A stretch of 64,000 nt of DNA from Oryzias latipes (taxonomy: Eukaryota; Chordata; Actinopteri; Beloniformes; Adrianichthyidae): NCBI RefSeq assembly GCF_002234675.1, contig NC_019881.2:20957494-21021493 (forward strand), given 5' to 3'. This document shows positions 25,301 to 36,905 of the stretch, in pieces. The notes under the pieces are model-generated. The model searched no databases and was not told the origin of the DNA. It worked only from the letters and a program-made list of their open reading frames with translations. Positions within the stretch are counted from its first letter, which is position 1; each line of letters starts with the position of its first letter. The position numbers and the translations under genes were made by a program.

Positions 25301-26734
25301 CTGTGTCTACAATACCCCCATCCCTTCAAATAGAACCATGGAAACCCCTCTACCATTTTCTCATAGGATATCAGAGGATACAGATTCACATCTGACAACC
25401 AGAGGATTTGGGGTCACCTGATGTTTTGGAGATGGTGATGGGTTTCTTGGCTGGTCTCCGGTTGTCTTTACCTGCAAGGAAGATAATACTTAACTCCAGC
25501 CTGAGGACAGGTGTCAACACTTTAATCTGAAGTCCTCCCTGTAAGGAACATCAGTCACCTGTGGCCGTGGTATTAGTGTAATACCAAGTGTCTGAACAGA
25601 GGAGATGGTACATATGGTAATTTAAGGGGGGACAACTGTTTAGGCTTTACAAAGGAGGACTTTGGTCAGTTTGGATTTAAAAAACGTCATTATAAAAATA
25701 TTTGACTTCTAACCAAGAAGAGTCTTGGCAGACAAACTTTACAGTCATTTTACTTTTACCAGACCTCAGCATTGTTTACCCTTTTGGAAAACCTACATCG
25801 TAATAGATAGTAGAATGAATTCTGTGTACAAAACAAATTGATCTGTTTTTTTTGGTTTAATTAGAGGGCAAATATTGAAAATTTATGGAAATATTCTTTA
25901 AATTGAACACCACTGCCTCTTTTGATTCAAATTTATATCATCAAAAAGCCTGGAATAAGATTTACCAGATTTGATAATTGACACTATCCTCTGCAAACTG
26001 TACATACATGCGCTTGTATCTACAGTCGACAGTGGCCCTTTGAATCCTTACCTAATGTGTTCGTCAAAGGGGCAGTCTGGCTGCCCAGCCTCCTGATTGG
26101 CCTCTGTTCTGCTTCAGCATCTGCTTCACCTGGAAGGTCATTGGCAGCAGGGGGCATCTCATCTGCCTCAGGTGCTGCATTAGAGGCTGTTTCCATAGTC
26201 CCATCAGCCAGGACAACAGGTTTCTCCACCACCATGTTTGTTAGTGGGGTGAGGAAGTTGTAGGTCAAAGACAGGTTGGTGGCCCGTTGGATGTGATCTT
26301 CTCTCTCTTTGCTGGTTGTACTGCGTAGCCGTGCCCGTAGCCCTTCTTTGACGCTTAGGAAACCCCAGACACGTTCTGCAAAGTGTTCTGCAATGGAACC
26401 AAGAGGGAACCCCAGTCCTGACAATGATCCTGACGCTGGAGCTTTGGCTCCTGCCGCCATTGCAGCAGTGGCTTCCTTAACGCGCCTCTGAGTCTCCAGC
26501 TGTCGATGCTGCAAAGGCACGTCTGTCTCTAGAACAATGCTCTTGTCGTTGTTGCTGGCGGTGACCTGCACATGGAGGGACTCTGCACTGGTGTTCTTCA
26601 GCTTCCCAGCGATGACGATCTCAGAGCCGTTGAAGTAGTTGGTGAAAAGGTTCTGGGTGACGTATCCGACAGTGCTCTCTGTGTAGTTGATTCTTATGTC
26701 GGACAGCAGAGGAGTTCCTATTTCATCATAGAAC
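19341..26734 (-). CDS. itih5: itih5 exons 10-14: linker, processing site and C-terminal domain
   Basis: Exons: 26052-26734, 25418-25471, 23521-23637, 20203-20580 and 19341-19600. Exon 10 is unusually large (683 nt). It carries [17 protein letters not shown], possible N-glycosylation sites (NYT, NGS, NTS, NLS) and an Ala/Gly-rich stretch near [10 protein letters not shown] with no counterpart I recall in human ITIH5. Exon 12 has [10 protein letters not shown]; in other family members this Asp-Pro is the site of cleavage and chondroitin sulfate attachment. Exon 13 encodes a beta-rich region, and exon 14 the conserved end [15 protein letters not shown], followed by [14 protein letters not shown] and the stop. 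Confidence 0.9.
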
Positions 26735-29700
26735 CTGGACAGAAACACACCCGGAATTCCTCCATAAATAACTCTACCATCCAAATACAGGAATAGGGAA
26801 CATGAAGAAGCAAAGCTAAAAGATCAAAGTCGTTAAACATTCCGTCTTTTACAGATAATCTTTGAACTTCCAGTAACCCAACGTTTAGCGTTAAACGCTT
26901 AGCTTTGGGATATTTTTGTACGTGTATTGCAATGTTGAGTATGAGTCCTGCCTTTTAAACATCATGGTATCGTCTTGCAATTTTATAGGTTGTTATCAAT
27001 CAAAACATTGATGGAAGTTTTGGTCTAAATACCAGAAGGATGTATAGATGGGGATCAAGAATAGAAACATCAAAGGTATGGCTTAGTTCTCTTGGGGCTT
27101 GTCAGACACTTCAAGGGGTGTCTTGAAGATGGAATATACCATTGTCGTCCATGTAGTAAGTGTATCATGAAGTATGAGGTATGGGTGATGTTGTCGTACA
27201 GTGTCCCTACGCCACACTCCAGTTGGTGGTAAGGTCAGAGTACTGGCTCCTTATTGACTGAGCAAATGGGGGTGTGCATGTTTTGGACAAGTGCCCGTAT
27301 CTATATAAGTGCCCTACACAAACGATAATCTGATTTCTAACAGTCAGCCTGCACGCACAGAGCACATATGCATCACTTGAACAGCACCAATGGGTCCCTT
27401 GCACAGTGTGCAGGCTTCAGGGGGGTTGAAAAATGACCCCCATTTGGCTACATAGTCAGGCAGTAGCAGGAACGACCCACCTAAGGACCCACACTGGATG
27501 AAGCCCCTCCCCCTGGGAATCGAACCCTTATTTCCTATATGCCAATCCTACAAGCAGCCAACCGATCCATCCAGTCACTCATGTTTGGCAATGTTTAGTT
27601 TGAATTGACATTTGACCCATCAAGGATTCCATTTGTCATTGTATAGGCTAATATCAATCGAGCCATTGCTGCAAGTTTAATCGAAAAATCCAGATGATGT
27701 CTAGATGTGGATCAGGAATAAAAACATCAAAGTTCACATTAGATGTCATCTTTTTCTTTTGCACCAAAGGCTACGACCCCCCAGGTATATGCACACACTC
27801 CTAAAAGTGTCACAGGGCAGTAAAGTTCCTCACCTGTGAACCGGAGTGTTTGTTTAAGTAGGACGGGACTTTTATCAAAGTCTATCTGTGAACTCAGACG
27901 CAGGTTTCACAACACAAACGCATTCCTGCGCGGCTGAACAAACACCTGATGTGTCCGAGAGTGGAAGAAAGGAAGGGAGGAGAGGGGTTTTGTAAAGAGG
28001 ACAGAAAAAAAGGGTCTGGCAGAGAATGAGGGTGGCTACTCCTGTCTGCCTCATGTTTAAGTTAATTAAAGGTGTCTGTTTTCAGCACCGTCACATTTAC
28101 CGCTTATGGTTCCCCTTTGATGAGAGATAGATGGTCTTGTTGAAGGGAGAGAAAGGAAGACGTAAGGGAAACGTATGGAAAAGAACACGACTGCCACCAC
28201 GGCGTAAAAACATTGTATAAGGGTCAAACGTAAAAAAACTTTGGTTTTAAGCTTTACTAACAGATTGGGAGCCTTGGCCAAAAAAATGTTCAATGTTGTT
28301 AAATCAACATTTTATATACAACACTTGAAAGAATGAATTATTACCAACTCAAAAAGGGCAACAACTCAACATGCAGGATCAATTCAACACAGATGACTAA
28401 TTTAAGGCTCTAGAACATTTTTAAAACCAAGTTTCACAATAAAGCTACAAAAACTGAATTTCTTTTTCTATCTTTCTTTTGTTTCTGCAGCGCAAAAAGA
28501 CAAGTGTGAATCCAAACTTTTCTTTATTTGGATGCATTCATAATTCACATCAATGGAAGCTTATTAAACCTAGTTTTACACCAGCTCTCTATTCCACAAA
28601 GTTTAAATCATTTAACTAGGGGTGTCCAATGTGTGGACAGACATTGAATAAAGTCATGTGACCATCCAGTGTTCTAGAACCTTCTAAGAATGTTCCCTTT
28701 GGATTCTTTGGATGTGGAAAAACAACAGTGGGCTGAACTTTAGGAAACTAGCATGTGAATGTGTTTGACATTCATTCTAGTTTACTTGTTTGTTTGGACA
28801 CAGATTTCATTTACACTTGAAGAAATCCAAGGAATCTGGAAAACGTCACTGTTCAGTAGCAGGAATTTCTGTCTGAGTCACACTGGTTGAAGTTTGGGAT
28901 AAAGATGTTGTGGATCCATTTTAGGTCAGAGAATCAGATTGTTCAAAATGAACCAATATGGACTATGAATCGATTTAGCGACCACACATGTCAAATAGAA
29001 TCGAATTTTCGTTCAATCTCGACACCCCCACATTTAACCCAATTTTTCTGTTTGGTCACAGCAAATATAAACCCCAAAGAATCTGAATCCTCGTTTCAAG
29101 AAAAATAATCATATCAAGAAAGTTTCTCATGAGCAAAATAATCTTTGTTTAAGAAAACACATCCTTTTCTTACAATAAGATATCTTGGTAAGACCATTTT
29201 TCTTAACCCATTTGCAAATTTGACTTCTTATTCAAAGAAAATTTGGCAAAGAGGCCCAGATTTTTTGCTTATTTTCCATTTATCACACTTTTTTTAAAAG
29301 GTTGGAGGGCCCATGAGTTCACGTAAAGCTTTCACTTCACAGCCAAATGCCCATTTTTTGGTATGCTGTGAGGCAGGCAGAGTAAACTCTAGTATCATTT
29401 TCAACAATCATAGTCTAAAGGATGATGTCAGAGACTATTCCTCCAACGCATTTGTGTTAATGGGCACAAACCGTGGGAAAAAAAACTAAAAATCATGGGT
29501 GATGAGCAGAAACACAACTGTACCCTTTCAGCATGGCGCTGGCATCCGCCTCCTCGGGGATCCGCCTCATCATCCCGCAGTTATCCAACGCCATCCGCTC
29601 CAGCAGCCGGTAATCCACGTCATTACCAATCCCGATGGTGAAGACGCAGAACTTCTCCTGCACGGCCGAGCGCGTGTTCCCCAGGATTGTAGCTGACTGG

Positions 29701-32700
29701 ACCTCTCCGATGGTGGGCCGTCCATCCGTCAGAAAAATGATCAGGGAGACGCTGTTCTGACCGCTGTCTGATCCTGAGAGGTACTCACGAAGCACGGAGG
29801 AGCCCATCTGGATGGCGCCATCAATGTTGGTGCCTACAAAGAAGAAAGGGAACAACGACGAAGAAATTCTGTGACCCCAAGGACTCTTTGTTAGGCTTGT
29901 AAAAGTCTACAATACACTAAAATCCCTCAAGAGGAAGCCATTTTAACATCTCTCACCCCCTGTTGGCATCAGCAAGTAGATGAACTTCTTGGCATCTCTG
30001 ATGTTCAGCGGCGTCACCGGCACCAGACGGTTCGGTTGCCAAACTTTGATCTTATTGGAAAAGCTGATGAAGTTAAAATGATCTCCAGGTCGCAGGTCCT
30101 TCAGGATGGTGAAAAGAGCATCTTTGGTCTGAGGGTCACAAAGAGAAACATTTATAGCAATGTGGAACTGCATGGGCCTTTTATTTTGAAAATAAACCCA
30201 AAGAAATGATTGCAACACACATGACACAGCTGTACCCCCTGAGCTGCACTCAGAAGTCCTTTAATCCGTAATTATGTTACAATGTTTATAGTGGAACAAA
30301 ATGTCAACATATTTTTAGCGTGTTTAGATAAATGTCTAATAGATTTGCTTTAAATATCAAAATTCTTTTGTTCCATAACTGCCTCTCTTGAGCAACAGTC
30401 CTGGGGCCCACACAGGCTCCACATGCACCGTGAGGTTTAAATTAGTAGCCTACTCGATGAAATCAAACAGACTCCCAACGTCACCAGGAAAATGTCTGTT
30501 TACTGCTCACTTGGCTCCAAACAAACAGTGCAGGTCTGCCATTAGCCTTTAGCTTCAAGTCACCAGTCGCCCCATAGAACGTCCGCAAGAAACTTCAGGG
30601 TCACATTTTAGGATGGAACTGAGGCTGTGGTCAGATCCAAATCGGTTTTGTCTCTTGTAAATGAGCAGAAAGTGAATGAAGCTGTTGTGCTGTAGAGTTG
30701 GGAGATATATTCCACCAATACCAGATCAAAGGGTTAAAGATTTTAGCTTTTGATCCTTAAATTTGGTTGTTGATGGTACTCTTTAAGACCTTGGTCCAAT
30801 CTTCCATGAAAAAACGTCTTAAATCTCCAGTTTGACTCAATTCCAAAGACTCTCAATGAGGTTAAAGAAGAAGATCCACCAATGCTGTAGATTTAGCCTC
30901 GTTCAGTGGTTTGGGACGTATTCCAGGTTATCATCTACCATCATGGAGCTGCATAAGAAGGAACATTTCTTTATTATTGTAATCTCAAACCAAATGGTCC
31001 CATAGCGTTATATTTCTACTACCATTTCCCAATGTAGAGGATATTTTAAAGCTCGAATTCATACTGTCTTCAGCATCTGCTCAAGCTTTTTCAAGGTCCT
31101 CTCAAAGTATTCCTGATTCTTTTTAAGTCATTGTAGTATTCACAACATTTTTCCAAAAATCTTTTCAGAAGGATCTCAAAGTTTTCTCAAAAAATTATTT
31201 TTTGAAGAAATTAAAAAAAAAATTTAAATATCACAAATTTTCCTAAAATGTTGTTAGTCTTATAAAAGTTTTCTCCTAATTTTCTCATAGTTTTGTTAGA
31301 TCAGAGTTCAACAGTCTAACTCTGAGGTGTGAGGAGGATGTAAAAAAAACTTCTGTCTGCTTATTGTCCCATAATTTGCTACATAAAGGGAATCTGTGAT
31401 GAAGATTTCCCTTGACATTTTAAAATACACAAGACACCATAGGACTGTCTGAACTTACAGTGAAGGGGGATCAGTTAACCCCTGCGCTATCCTATGGGGT
31501 CCAGATGACCCCACCCTTACATTGACGTGTTCTCCCTACCATGACAAAGGTGGATAAAGGTGGAAAGATTTCATGTAATCCATGAACACCAGTGAAGATC
31601 ACAAATCATTGAAAAAAAAAGGTTCAGAGCACTGTCTAGTGGGTCTAGATGACCCACCTCCCAATGGTAAAATGCCTAGGATAGCACATGGGTTAATGGT
31701 TCTTTGGTGGTTTGGGACCGCCCAGCTGTTTCTCTGAGACATCAGAAATCCTCATTTATTCTTAAAAACTATAAAAATATCATTTTTAAATCTTAAAGGA
31801 AATTCTAAAAGGGCAGTATTTACATTTTTCTTTCTGAGTATTATTTAATTTAAATCTAGTGTTTTTTTTAGTAAAATTGAGTCTGATATAAATACATAAA
31901 TATTTGATTAAATTCTAATTTTTGCACAACTTCAGACTTGAAATGTAAGATTTAGCCTATTTATGAATAGAAAAGTGATTTACATTTTTTATATAAATAC
32001 AACATAATTATCTCTGAACAGCCAATTGGTGCAGTTGATGACTATTATTATTGTGTCATTCTACAGAAAACATCCCGTTAGCAGCAGATATTCAGAACAC
32101 CACTTTTAGAAAAGAGACTGGAAACATTTCCTGATTCACGAAGATCTAATTTAACACGTTAAGGTCCAGATTATTAAAGACGAAACAAATCTTTTAAACT
32201 ATTTTAATTTTAAACTAAAAACCTTTAAATCGACTAAAAGTCAGAAGATCAGAAATCAACAGAAAACTCAGCCGTTTTCCTTTTAAATTTAGTTTTCACT
32301 TTTCTTGAGGATATATGATTAAAAAAATCATATTCTCGTTAACAAAATTCTGCCTCTCGCCTCCATAAAAACAGATTTCTTTAGAAAACCTGTGTGATGG
32401 TCACAAAAAGAGACAAAACTTTATAGTTTGTCAGAAAACGTTTGATGTTTTCCTGTTTTTTTGCGTATCTGAACTTCTACTTTATGCACTTTTGCTTCCT
32501 TCTGGACAAATTTTAAACAGTTTTTATTTAGTTGTTTTAGTTCATTAAAGACCAAAAAAACTTTAAATAACATGAAGCTGCTCTTCAGATAATCTGCAGC
32601 CTGCCGTTTCTGATGTTTCTCTCTGCAGTTTGCTCAGTTTAAGGAAACGTTTTTCAGGTATTTCTAAGCCTAAAGTGAGTCTGAATGGAGTCATGATGGA

Positions 32701-35700
32701 GCTGAGACTCCACCCCCGTAACTCCGCCTTCCTAAGCGTCCTCATTTATGGCAAACAAGCAGCATCTTCAGCTCTGTGGGGGCTCCAAATGTCCGTCTGG
32801 TTTCTGTCTCTGGGGATCAGAACCACAAACTGACTGAATCCCTTCATTGTGGATCCACAGACTTGTTCTTCTCCGTCGGCTCTCTGAGGGCAGCCGATGG
32901 GCGGGTGGGGGTCCAGGTCAAAGGGTGGGGGCTCTGCGAAGTTCCATAACCACACAGGCAGTGACCTTCCTCCCGCACAGATCAGCCTGCATGTTTCTGC
33001 TCTGATGTCTTCTCCTGCAGCAGCTGCAGAGATCGGCCTTTGCCTGAGATGATCGCCTCCTCTTCAGACCACGGAAAAGCTCTGATATTGATATTTCAGC
33101 GTGGGAGGGAGGAAGGGGGCGGCGTCACATTTCCGAGAAACTCTCAAGAAACTTTCAAATGAAGGAAACGGGTCCAAATCCTCAAGATTTCCTCCAACTG
33201 TCCTGGGAAATCGTTCCTGTGAGCTGCTGCTAGAAGGTCAACCTTTGATCTGCTTCAGCGTGAAGACATCATCTGTTCTGCCCCACATCCTCGGCGCCTC
33301 CGCTCACGCTCTTCTGGATTTGGAGTTCGCTTCCAGGCTTCATACTTTGGCTCCCTCCTGTAAACAACTCTGTAACCATCACAGGGACTCAGGCACAGCA
33401 GACGTTCACGGGCGCCACAATCAGCAGCAAACATCCCGAAGGCACCAGGCAGGCCAGAGCAGGACAACTGAAGGTGGCGTCCACCAGGGCGGCGCCCCTG
33501 CAGTCATTCAGATACTAACAATCAAAATTAAAAAATAAATTCTTATCATGAGTTCCTAATCTGATGTACAGATCCATTTTAAATCATTTTGAATTTTTAA
33601 TAAAGCGGAGGCATTTGAAGCAATTGAATCATTTGAATCATGTGAAGCATTTGAATCATTTGAACTGTTCAAAGCCTTTGAATCATTTGAAGCAGTTGAA
33701 TCATTTGAACTGTTCAAAGCCTTTGAATCATTTGAAGAAGTTGAATCATTTGAAGCAATTTAATCATTTGAACTGTTCAAAGCATTTGAATCATTTGAAG
33801 CAGTTGAATAATTTGAACTGTTCAAATCATTTGTATCATGTGAAGCATTTGAATCATTTGAACTGTTCAAAGCCTTTGAATCATTTGAAGCATTTGAATC
33901 ATTTGAAGCAGTTGAATAATTTGAAAACTTTGAAGCAGTTGAATCATTTGAAGCATTTCCATCCATAAAGCAGATGTTTTGCTGCGTCTGCATTCCAGCT
34001 TTTTTGCTCCAAACATCAATGTTCCAGATGTTCAGTGGTTGAAATGAAAGCAGCTTCCCACAAAACTACAGATTTCCACAGCGCACAAACAATCACAGAA
34101 GATTTTTTGCAGGGACACAACTCCTCTCTTCTTCTTTCCAAATCTGAGTTTTTATAATTTTTCCCCTTTAGAGTAGACTGACATTTTCATTATTTACCAG
34201 TTTAATACCTAACGCTTTATGCTCTGATTGTAAGCGATGAAGATTTTTACTGACTGTCTCACTACCTGTCTCATCTTCGCCCCCAGCATGGAGGCGCTGG
34301 TATCGATCACAAACACCACGTTCTTGGGGACGGCGGGGAGGTCTTTGGGGGCGAAGTAGTGCACGAAATGCCCGTTGAGAACCTGGGGGACACAGATGTT
34401 TGCAGGTTTGCAGCCACAGAAGAGCACGGCGAACAGGCGTCTGCGACACTCACCTGGATGTCTCCGATCCCCAGCTCTCTCTGCACGTCGTAGCGGACCA
34501 CAAAGTCTCCCAGGATGCCGCTGGTGGAGATGCGGGCCTGCTGGACGATGTTTGGGCTGAAGGTGATCCTCCAGACGTTGTCCTGCTGTTTGATCTCGGT
34601 GGTGATGGGAAGCACAGGCTTCACTGCAGCACAAAGACAGGAAGCGTGTTTTTGTTTGGAGACGGCGTGACCTCGGAGCGGATTGAAGTCGGTGCCAGCC
34701 CGCTTTGTTTTCAGACTGTTTTGCTGCATGGACCCTCCAGACCTGCTGTCTTGGATCCGCTGGGCGAGTTGGAAGAACTGCTGCTGGTCCTGCTGCTTTG
34801 GAGCGGAAGCACCTCCAGGTCCGTGATGGGCGCGTGATCCGCGATGGTCACGTCCAGGCTGAGGCGGCTGACCAGCTGCAGGGGCCTCAGACTGGTGACG
34901 TGTCGGTAGCGCCCCAGCCGGCGCTGCAGCAGCTGCTCGTACGTCAGCAGGAAGACGGCCCGGTTCCGCCCGGGAATGTTCACCGCCGTCCTGAAGACCT
35001 CCACCTCCGGTTCTGGACTGGAGACGGTGGAAAAAAACGTCAACTGAAAGCCTCAAAACCCAGATGAGTGTTTTTCAGGTCACACCAAAGTCGTGTTTTC
35101 AGGTTTGTTCTGAACGAAAACTGAAATGTTACCAGAACTTCTACAGACCCACTCGGATAAAAATGGTCTCCTGGGTGTTTTGACATGTTCTTGTGGCCTT
35201 TTTATGACACATATATAAGTATATATATATATAAAATTGGATTTCTGAGTGTGGAGCTTTGATAAAAACAACAGGTGGCGTTTTCCTCGTCTCCATCAGC
35301 TTTCTGTACCTGTTCTCGCTGGAATCTTGGCTCTTGGCTTTGCTGTTCCCTTGTTTGACCCTCCTCTCCTTCGACGTGACCTCACCCTGGTAGACACGCC
35401 CCCCGACGATCCTGGTTCAGGGAGGTCAAAGGTCGAGCTTTAAGATATAGGCGTTTGCATTCAGAGCGCCCATTGTCGCCGTTCCGCCGGGTTGTCCTCA
35501 CAACATTTGCGAGGAGCCGCTGTGCGCATCAGTGAACCCCTGAACTTTAACAGCGTTATAAAAACGCTGACATCTCCATGGCAACCGATCCACCACGATT
35601 CCAGATGCTGAGGTTTGTCAGTATCTTCTGAAAGCATAAATGGGTTCTAAAGGCATTTGAGACAAAGGTTTAGTTGTAGATCTGGTTCCTTCTGACGTCG

Positions 35701-36568
35701 TTATTGATGAGGATGAAAGTCGCCGTTTCTAAACAAAATTTGGTGATAAATCAACTTCAACACCTGTAGATGAAGAACGCTCTTCCTTTTATACATTAAA
35801 ACTGCTCATTATCTTTACATTTTTAACCGAAAATACACTTTTTTTCTTTTCTGGAATAGATAGGAGGAACTCCTCACATGGTGAAGTTGGAGATGTAGGC
35901 ATCAGCGGGGATCTGGAACTGGAAGACCCCCTCGGCGGCGGAAATGTGCCGGTTGACCATGGCGCAGTTCACCGCCGTGAAGGCGTAGCGGGAGATGATG
36001 GTGGTCTTGATGGAGAGCTCCTGGATGTGAGGTTTGGTCTCCTGCAGGAGAACCCAGGACACAGCAGAGCCTTTGGAGAAGTTCATAGTAGTTCTGGTTC
36101 TTAGTTTGGACCCAAAACGTTTGGCGCGTGGCGCACTTGGCGGGTCTCGTGCGCGTCACGCCCAAAAGAGCGCACGACGGGAGTGACTGAATGCACCTCC
36201 AGCTCTAAGTAGGTCACCCACTCTCTTCTAAAAAGTACAAATCTTTTTTCTACAACTGCAGAAAAACTTAAATGTGTTCAATTCTAGATCAATTTTTGTC
36301 TCGTGGCCAGAAGTTTGACATAAAAATTTTTTCCCACCTTTGCCAGGATGGTTTTCACCTGCCGCGGGACTCTGCGCAGCGCCTGCAGACACAAACAAGG
36401 TGAAACCCAAGTTCAGCAGGCGCGAGGCTCCATCTGCAAAAGCCTTACCAGATCCAGGTCCAGGTCCAGGTCCTCCAGAGACTCGGAGTCCGGCTCAGAC
36501 TGGAGCTCGTCAGGGCGGCCGAGCGCGCTCAGGCTGAGCGGCAGCAGCAGAACCAGCAGCGGCAGCAT
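19341..36568 (-). CDS. itih5: inter-alpha-trypsin inhibitor heavy chain 5 (ITIH5-like)
   Basis: Complete gene for a secreted heavy chain of the inter-alpha-trypsin inhibitor family. These proteins bind hyaluronan and stabilise extracellular matrix; ITIH5 is mainly a tissue-expressed member. Fourteen exons join in frame with GT-AG junctions and encode 988 residues (human ITIH5 about 942). Order: signal peptide [20 protein letters not shown] domain, VWA domain, helical and linker region, then a C-terminal domain after the [10 protein letters not shown] processing motif. The C-terminal match is to ITIH5 rather than ITIH1-4 or ITIH6: [20 protein letters not shown] and [17 protein letters not shown]. 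The start is the only ATG that supplies a signal peptide. The gene converges on stimate and lies downstream of the plexin gene in the same orientation. No sequence evidence of tissue control was found. Confidence 0.92.
21240..21687. mobile_element. non-autonomous hAT, 448 bp, perfect 8-bp TSD
   Basis: The left end is CAGGGATGTCAAAC and the right end GTTTGACACATGTG, with GAGGGCCACAT motifs near both ends. The flanking 8 bp, GTCTAAAG, is identical on both sides (21232-21239 and 21688-21695). The insertion cut the tRNA-like A box of the host SINE. Confidence 0.9.
21932..22136. mobile_element. piggyBac-like MITE, copy C, CTAG target duplication
   Basis: Terminal repeats are CCCTTGTGCTATC and GATAACACAAGGG. 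It is flanked by CTAG at 21928-21931 and 22137-22140, not by the TTAA seen around copy D. The interior matches the other copies. At 205 bp it has no coding capacity. Confidence 0.88.
22143..22657. mobile_element. non-autonomous hAT, about 515 bp
   Basis: The left end AAGGGGTCTGCAACCTG and the right end GTTGCAGACGCCTG are inverted copies. The interior starts with GGCTCTGGAGCTACATTTGG and has GTGGCTC motifs at both ends. After removal of the neighbouring MITE, the left flank is GTCTAGAG and the right flank GTCTACTG, a decayed 8-bp duplication (6 of 8). Confidence 0.8.
23090..23370 (-). repeat. SINE copy, reverse orientation
   Basis: Reads in reverse as the same fish SINE family as 21219-22743. 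It has GGATACACCCTGGACAG, ACAATTTACAGTCACCAATT and GGAACCCACACAAAG, in the order expected for the minus strand. It is in itih5 intron 12. Confidence 0.65.
24100..24480 (-). repeat. interspersed repeat, arm 1 of an inverted pair
   Basis: The reverse complement aligns over about 380 bases with 28650-28995. Shared words include CATGTGACCAT, GGATTCTTTGGATGTGGAA and ATATGGACTATGAATCG. It lies in itih5 intron 11. Similarity is roughly 80 percent by eye. Confidence 0.8.
26890..27745 (+). repeat. diverged direct duplication flanking an inserted repeat
   Basis: Two related blocks, about 26920-27080 and 27585-27745, share the colinear phrases TTGTATAGG/TTTATAGG, TATCAATC, ATGTCTAGATG/ATGTATAGATG and AAACATCAAAG. 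Between them lies an unclassified repeat (27070-27560) related to 9650-10450. All of this is in itih5 intron 9. Confidence 0.5.
28620..29035 (+). repeat. interspersed repeat, arm 2 of an inverted pair
   Basis: Bounded by GGGGTGTCC on the left and GACACCCCC on the right, so it may be a complete small DNA element. Its interior is the inverse of 24100-24480. It is in itih5 intron 9. The possible ends suggest a hAT-like element, but no target duplication was confirmed. Confidence 0.65.
29105..29285. repeat. possible ancient interspersed repeat
   Basis: The phrases ATATCTTGGTAAGA, TTTCTTAACCCA and AAAATTTGGC resemble a dispersed AT-rich repeat widespread in fish genomes. The match is from memory and the boundaries are uncertain. 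Confidence 0.3.
29524..34382 (-). CDS. itih5: itih5 exons 7-9: VWA domain
   Basis: Exons: 34266-34382, 29957-30128 and 29524-29833. They encode a von Willebrand A fold. The metal-ion site is intact: DTSAS (DxSxS) in exon 7, the threonine of GGTNIDGA across exons 8/9, and the aspartate of FLTDGRPT in exon 9. [18 protein letters not shown] is the usual family entry to the domain. A 4.1-kb intron separates exons 7 and 8 and carries a piggyBac-like MITE and a 9-bp tandem array. Confidence 0.9.
31479..31692. mobile_element. piggyBac-like MITE, copy D, TTAA target duplication
   Basis: Terminal repeats are CCCCTGCGCTATCC and GGATAGCACATGGG. It is flanked by TTAA at 31475-31478 and 31693-31696, the canonical piggyBac target. 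It is 214 bp with no coding capacity. It is in itih5 intron 7 and is the most complete of the four copies. Confidence 0.92.
33600..33965. repeat. 9-bp based tandem array
   Basis: Imperfect repeats of the nonamer TTTGAATCA and its variants (TTTGAAGCA, TTTGAACTG TTCAAAGCC), with longer repeating blocks of about 45 bp. Because 9 is a multiple of 3, it gives a 134-residue repetitive frame on the + strand (NHLK-type) and a 77-residue frame on the - strand. It is intronic in itih5 and is not regarded as a gene. Confidence 0.9.
34454..36568 (-). CDS. itih5: itih5 exons 1-6: signal peptide and VIT domain
   Basis: Exons: 36449-36568, 36338-36382, 35878-36041, 35310-35411, 34743-35017 and 34454-34623. 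Exon 1 encodes the hydrophobic leader and an acidic stretch. Exon 2 carries [12 protein letters not shown]; its donor is placed at 36337 (GTGGGA), not at the earlier GTGAAA, because only this gives the length expected from the family. Exon 3 starts the VIT domain ([16 protein letters not shown]). Exon 5 contains [13 protein letters not shown], typical of the VIT domain, and a serine-rich end. Exon 6 holds the [20 protein letters not shown] block that leads into the VWA domain. Confidence 0.88.
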
Positions 36569-36800
36569 CTTCCTCCGCGCACTCCCCAAATTCTTAATGG
36601 AGGCGCTCGTGCGCGGAGTCCGGATCAGACTGAGATAGACATGCCCCCCACCCCACCCGCGCGTGCGCCTCAGGAGGGAGGAGTGGTGACAAACCTCCCT
36701 GAAAATGTGAGGAAAATCAGAGCGACCCTCCTGCTCTGCGACACTTTACGCACAGAAACTGTGGAGCGCGCTCTCATGTTCGCGCCTGCGCACAGCGCTG
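36569..36800 (-). promoter_or_regulatory. itih5 5' flank / probable promoter region
   Basis: GC- and CpG-rich sequence (GCGCGTGCGCC, GCGCGCTC) directly upstream of the itih5 start codon, unlike the AT-rich surroundings. The start codon context is GGAAGATGC, with A at -3. No TATA box is obvious. A hAT element begins about 340 bp upstream of the ATG. Confidence 0.4.
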
Positions 36801-36905
36801 CCGGACTCCAAAAGGACAAGATGCCTTTGAGGGTCATGAAAATGCTGGAATTCTTTTAGAGAGAAAACAACATTCAGGATCAGATAAAGCGACTATGCGC
36901 AGATT

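Noticed and set aside
27505..27530. tRNA gene suggested by GGGAATCGAACCC
   Set aside because: Only the B-box-like reverse sequence is present. No A box at the right distance and no cloverleaf; it is best seen as part of a repeat.
33101..33538. 145-residue frame on the + strand in itih5 intron 7
   Set aside because: No domain, no start context and low-complexity ends; consistent with chance in a GC-richer segment.
34307..35056. 249-residue frame on the - strand
   Set aside because: It is a shifted frame reading across itih5 exons 5-7 and their introns; the spliced frame gives the family protein instead.
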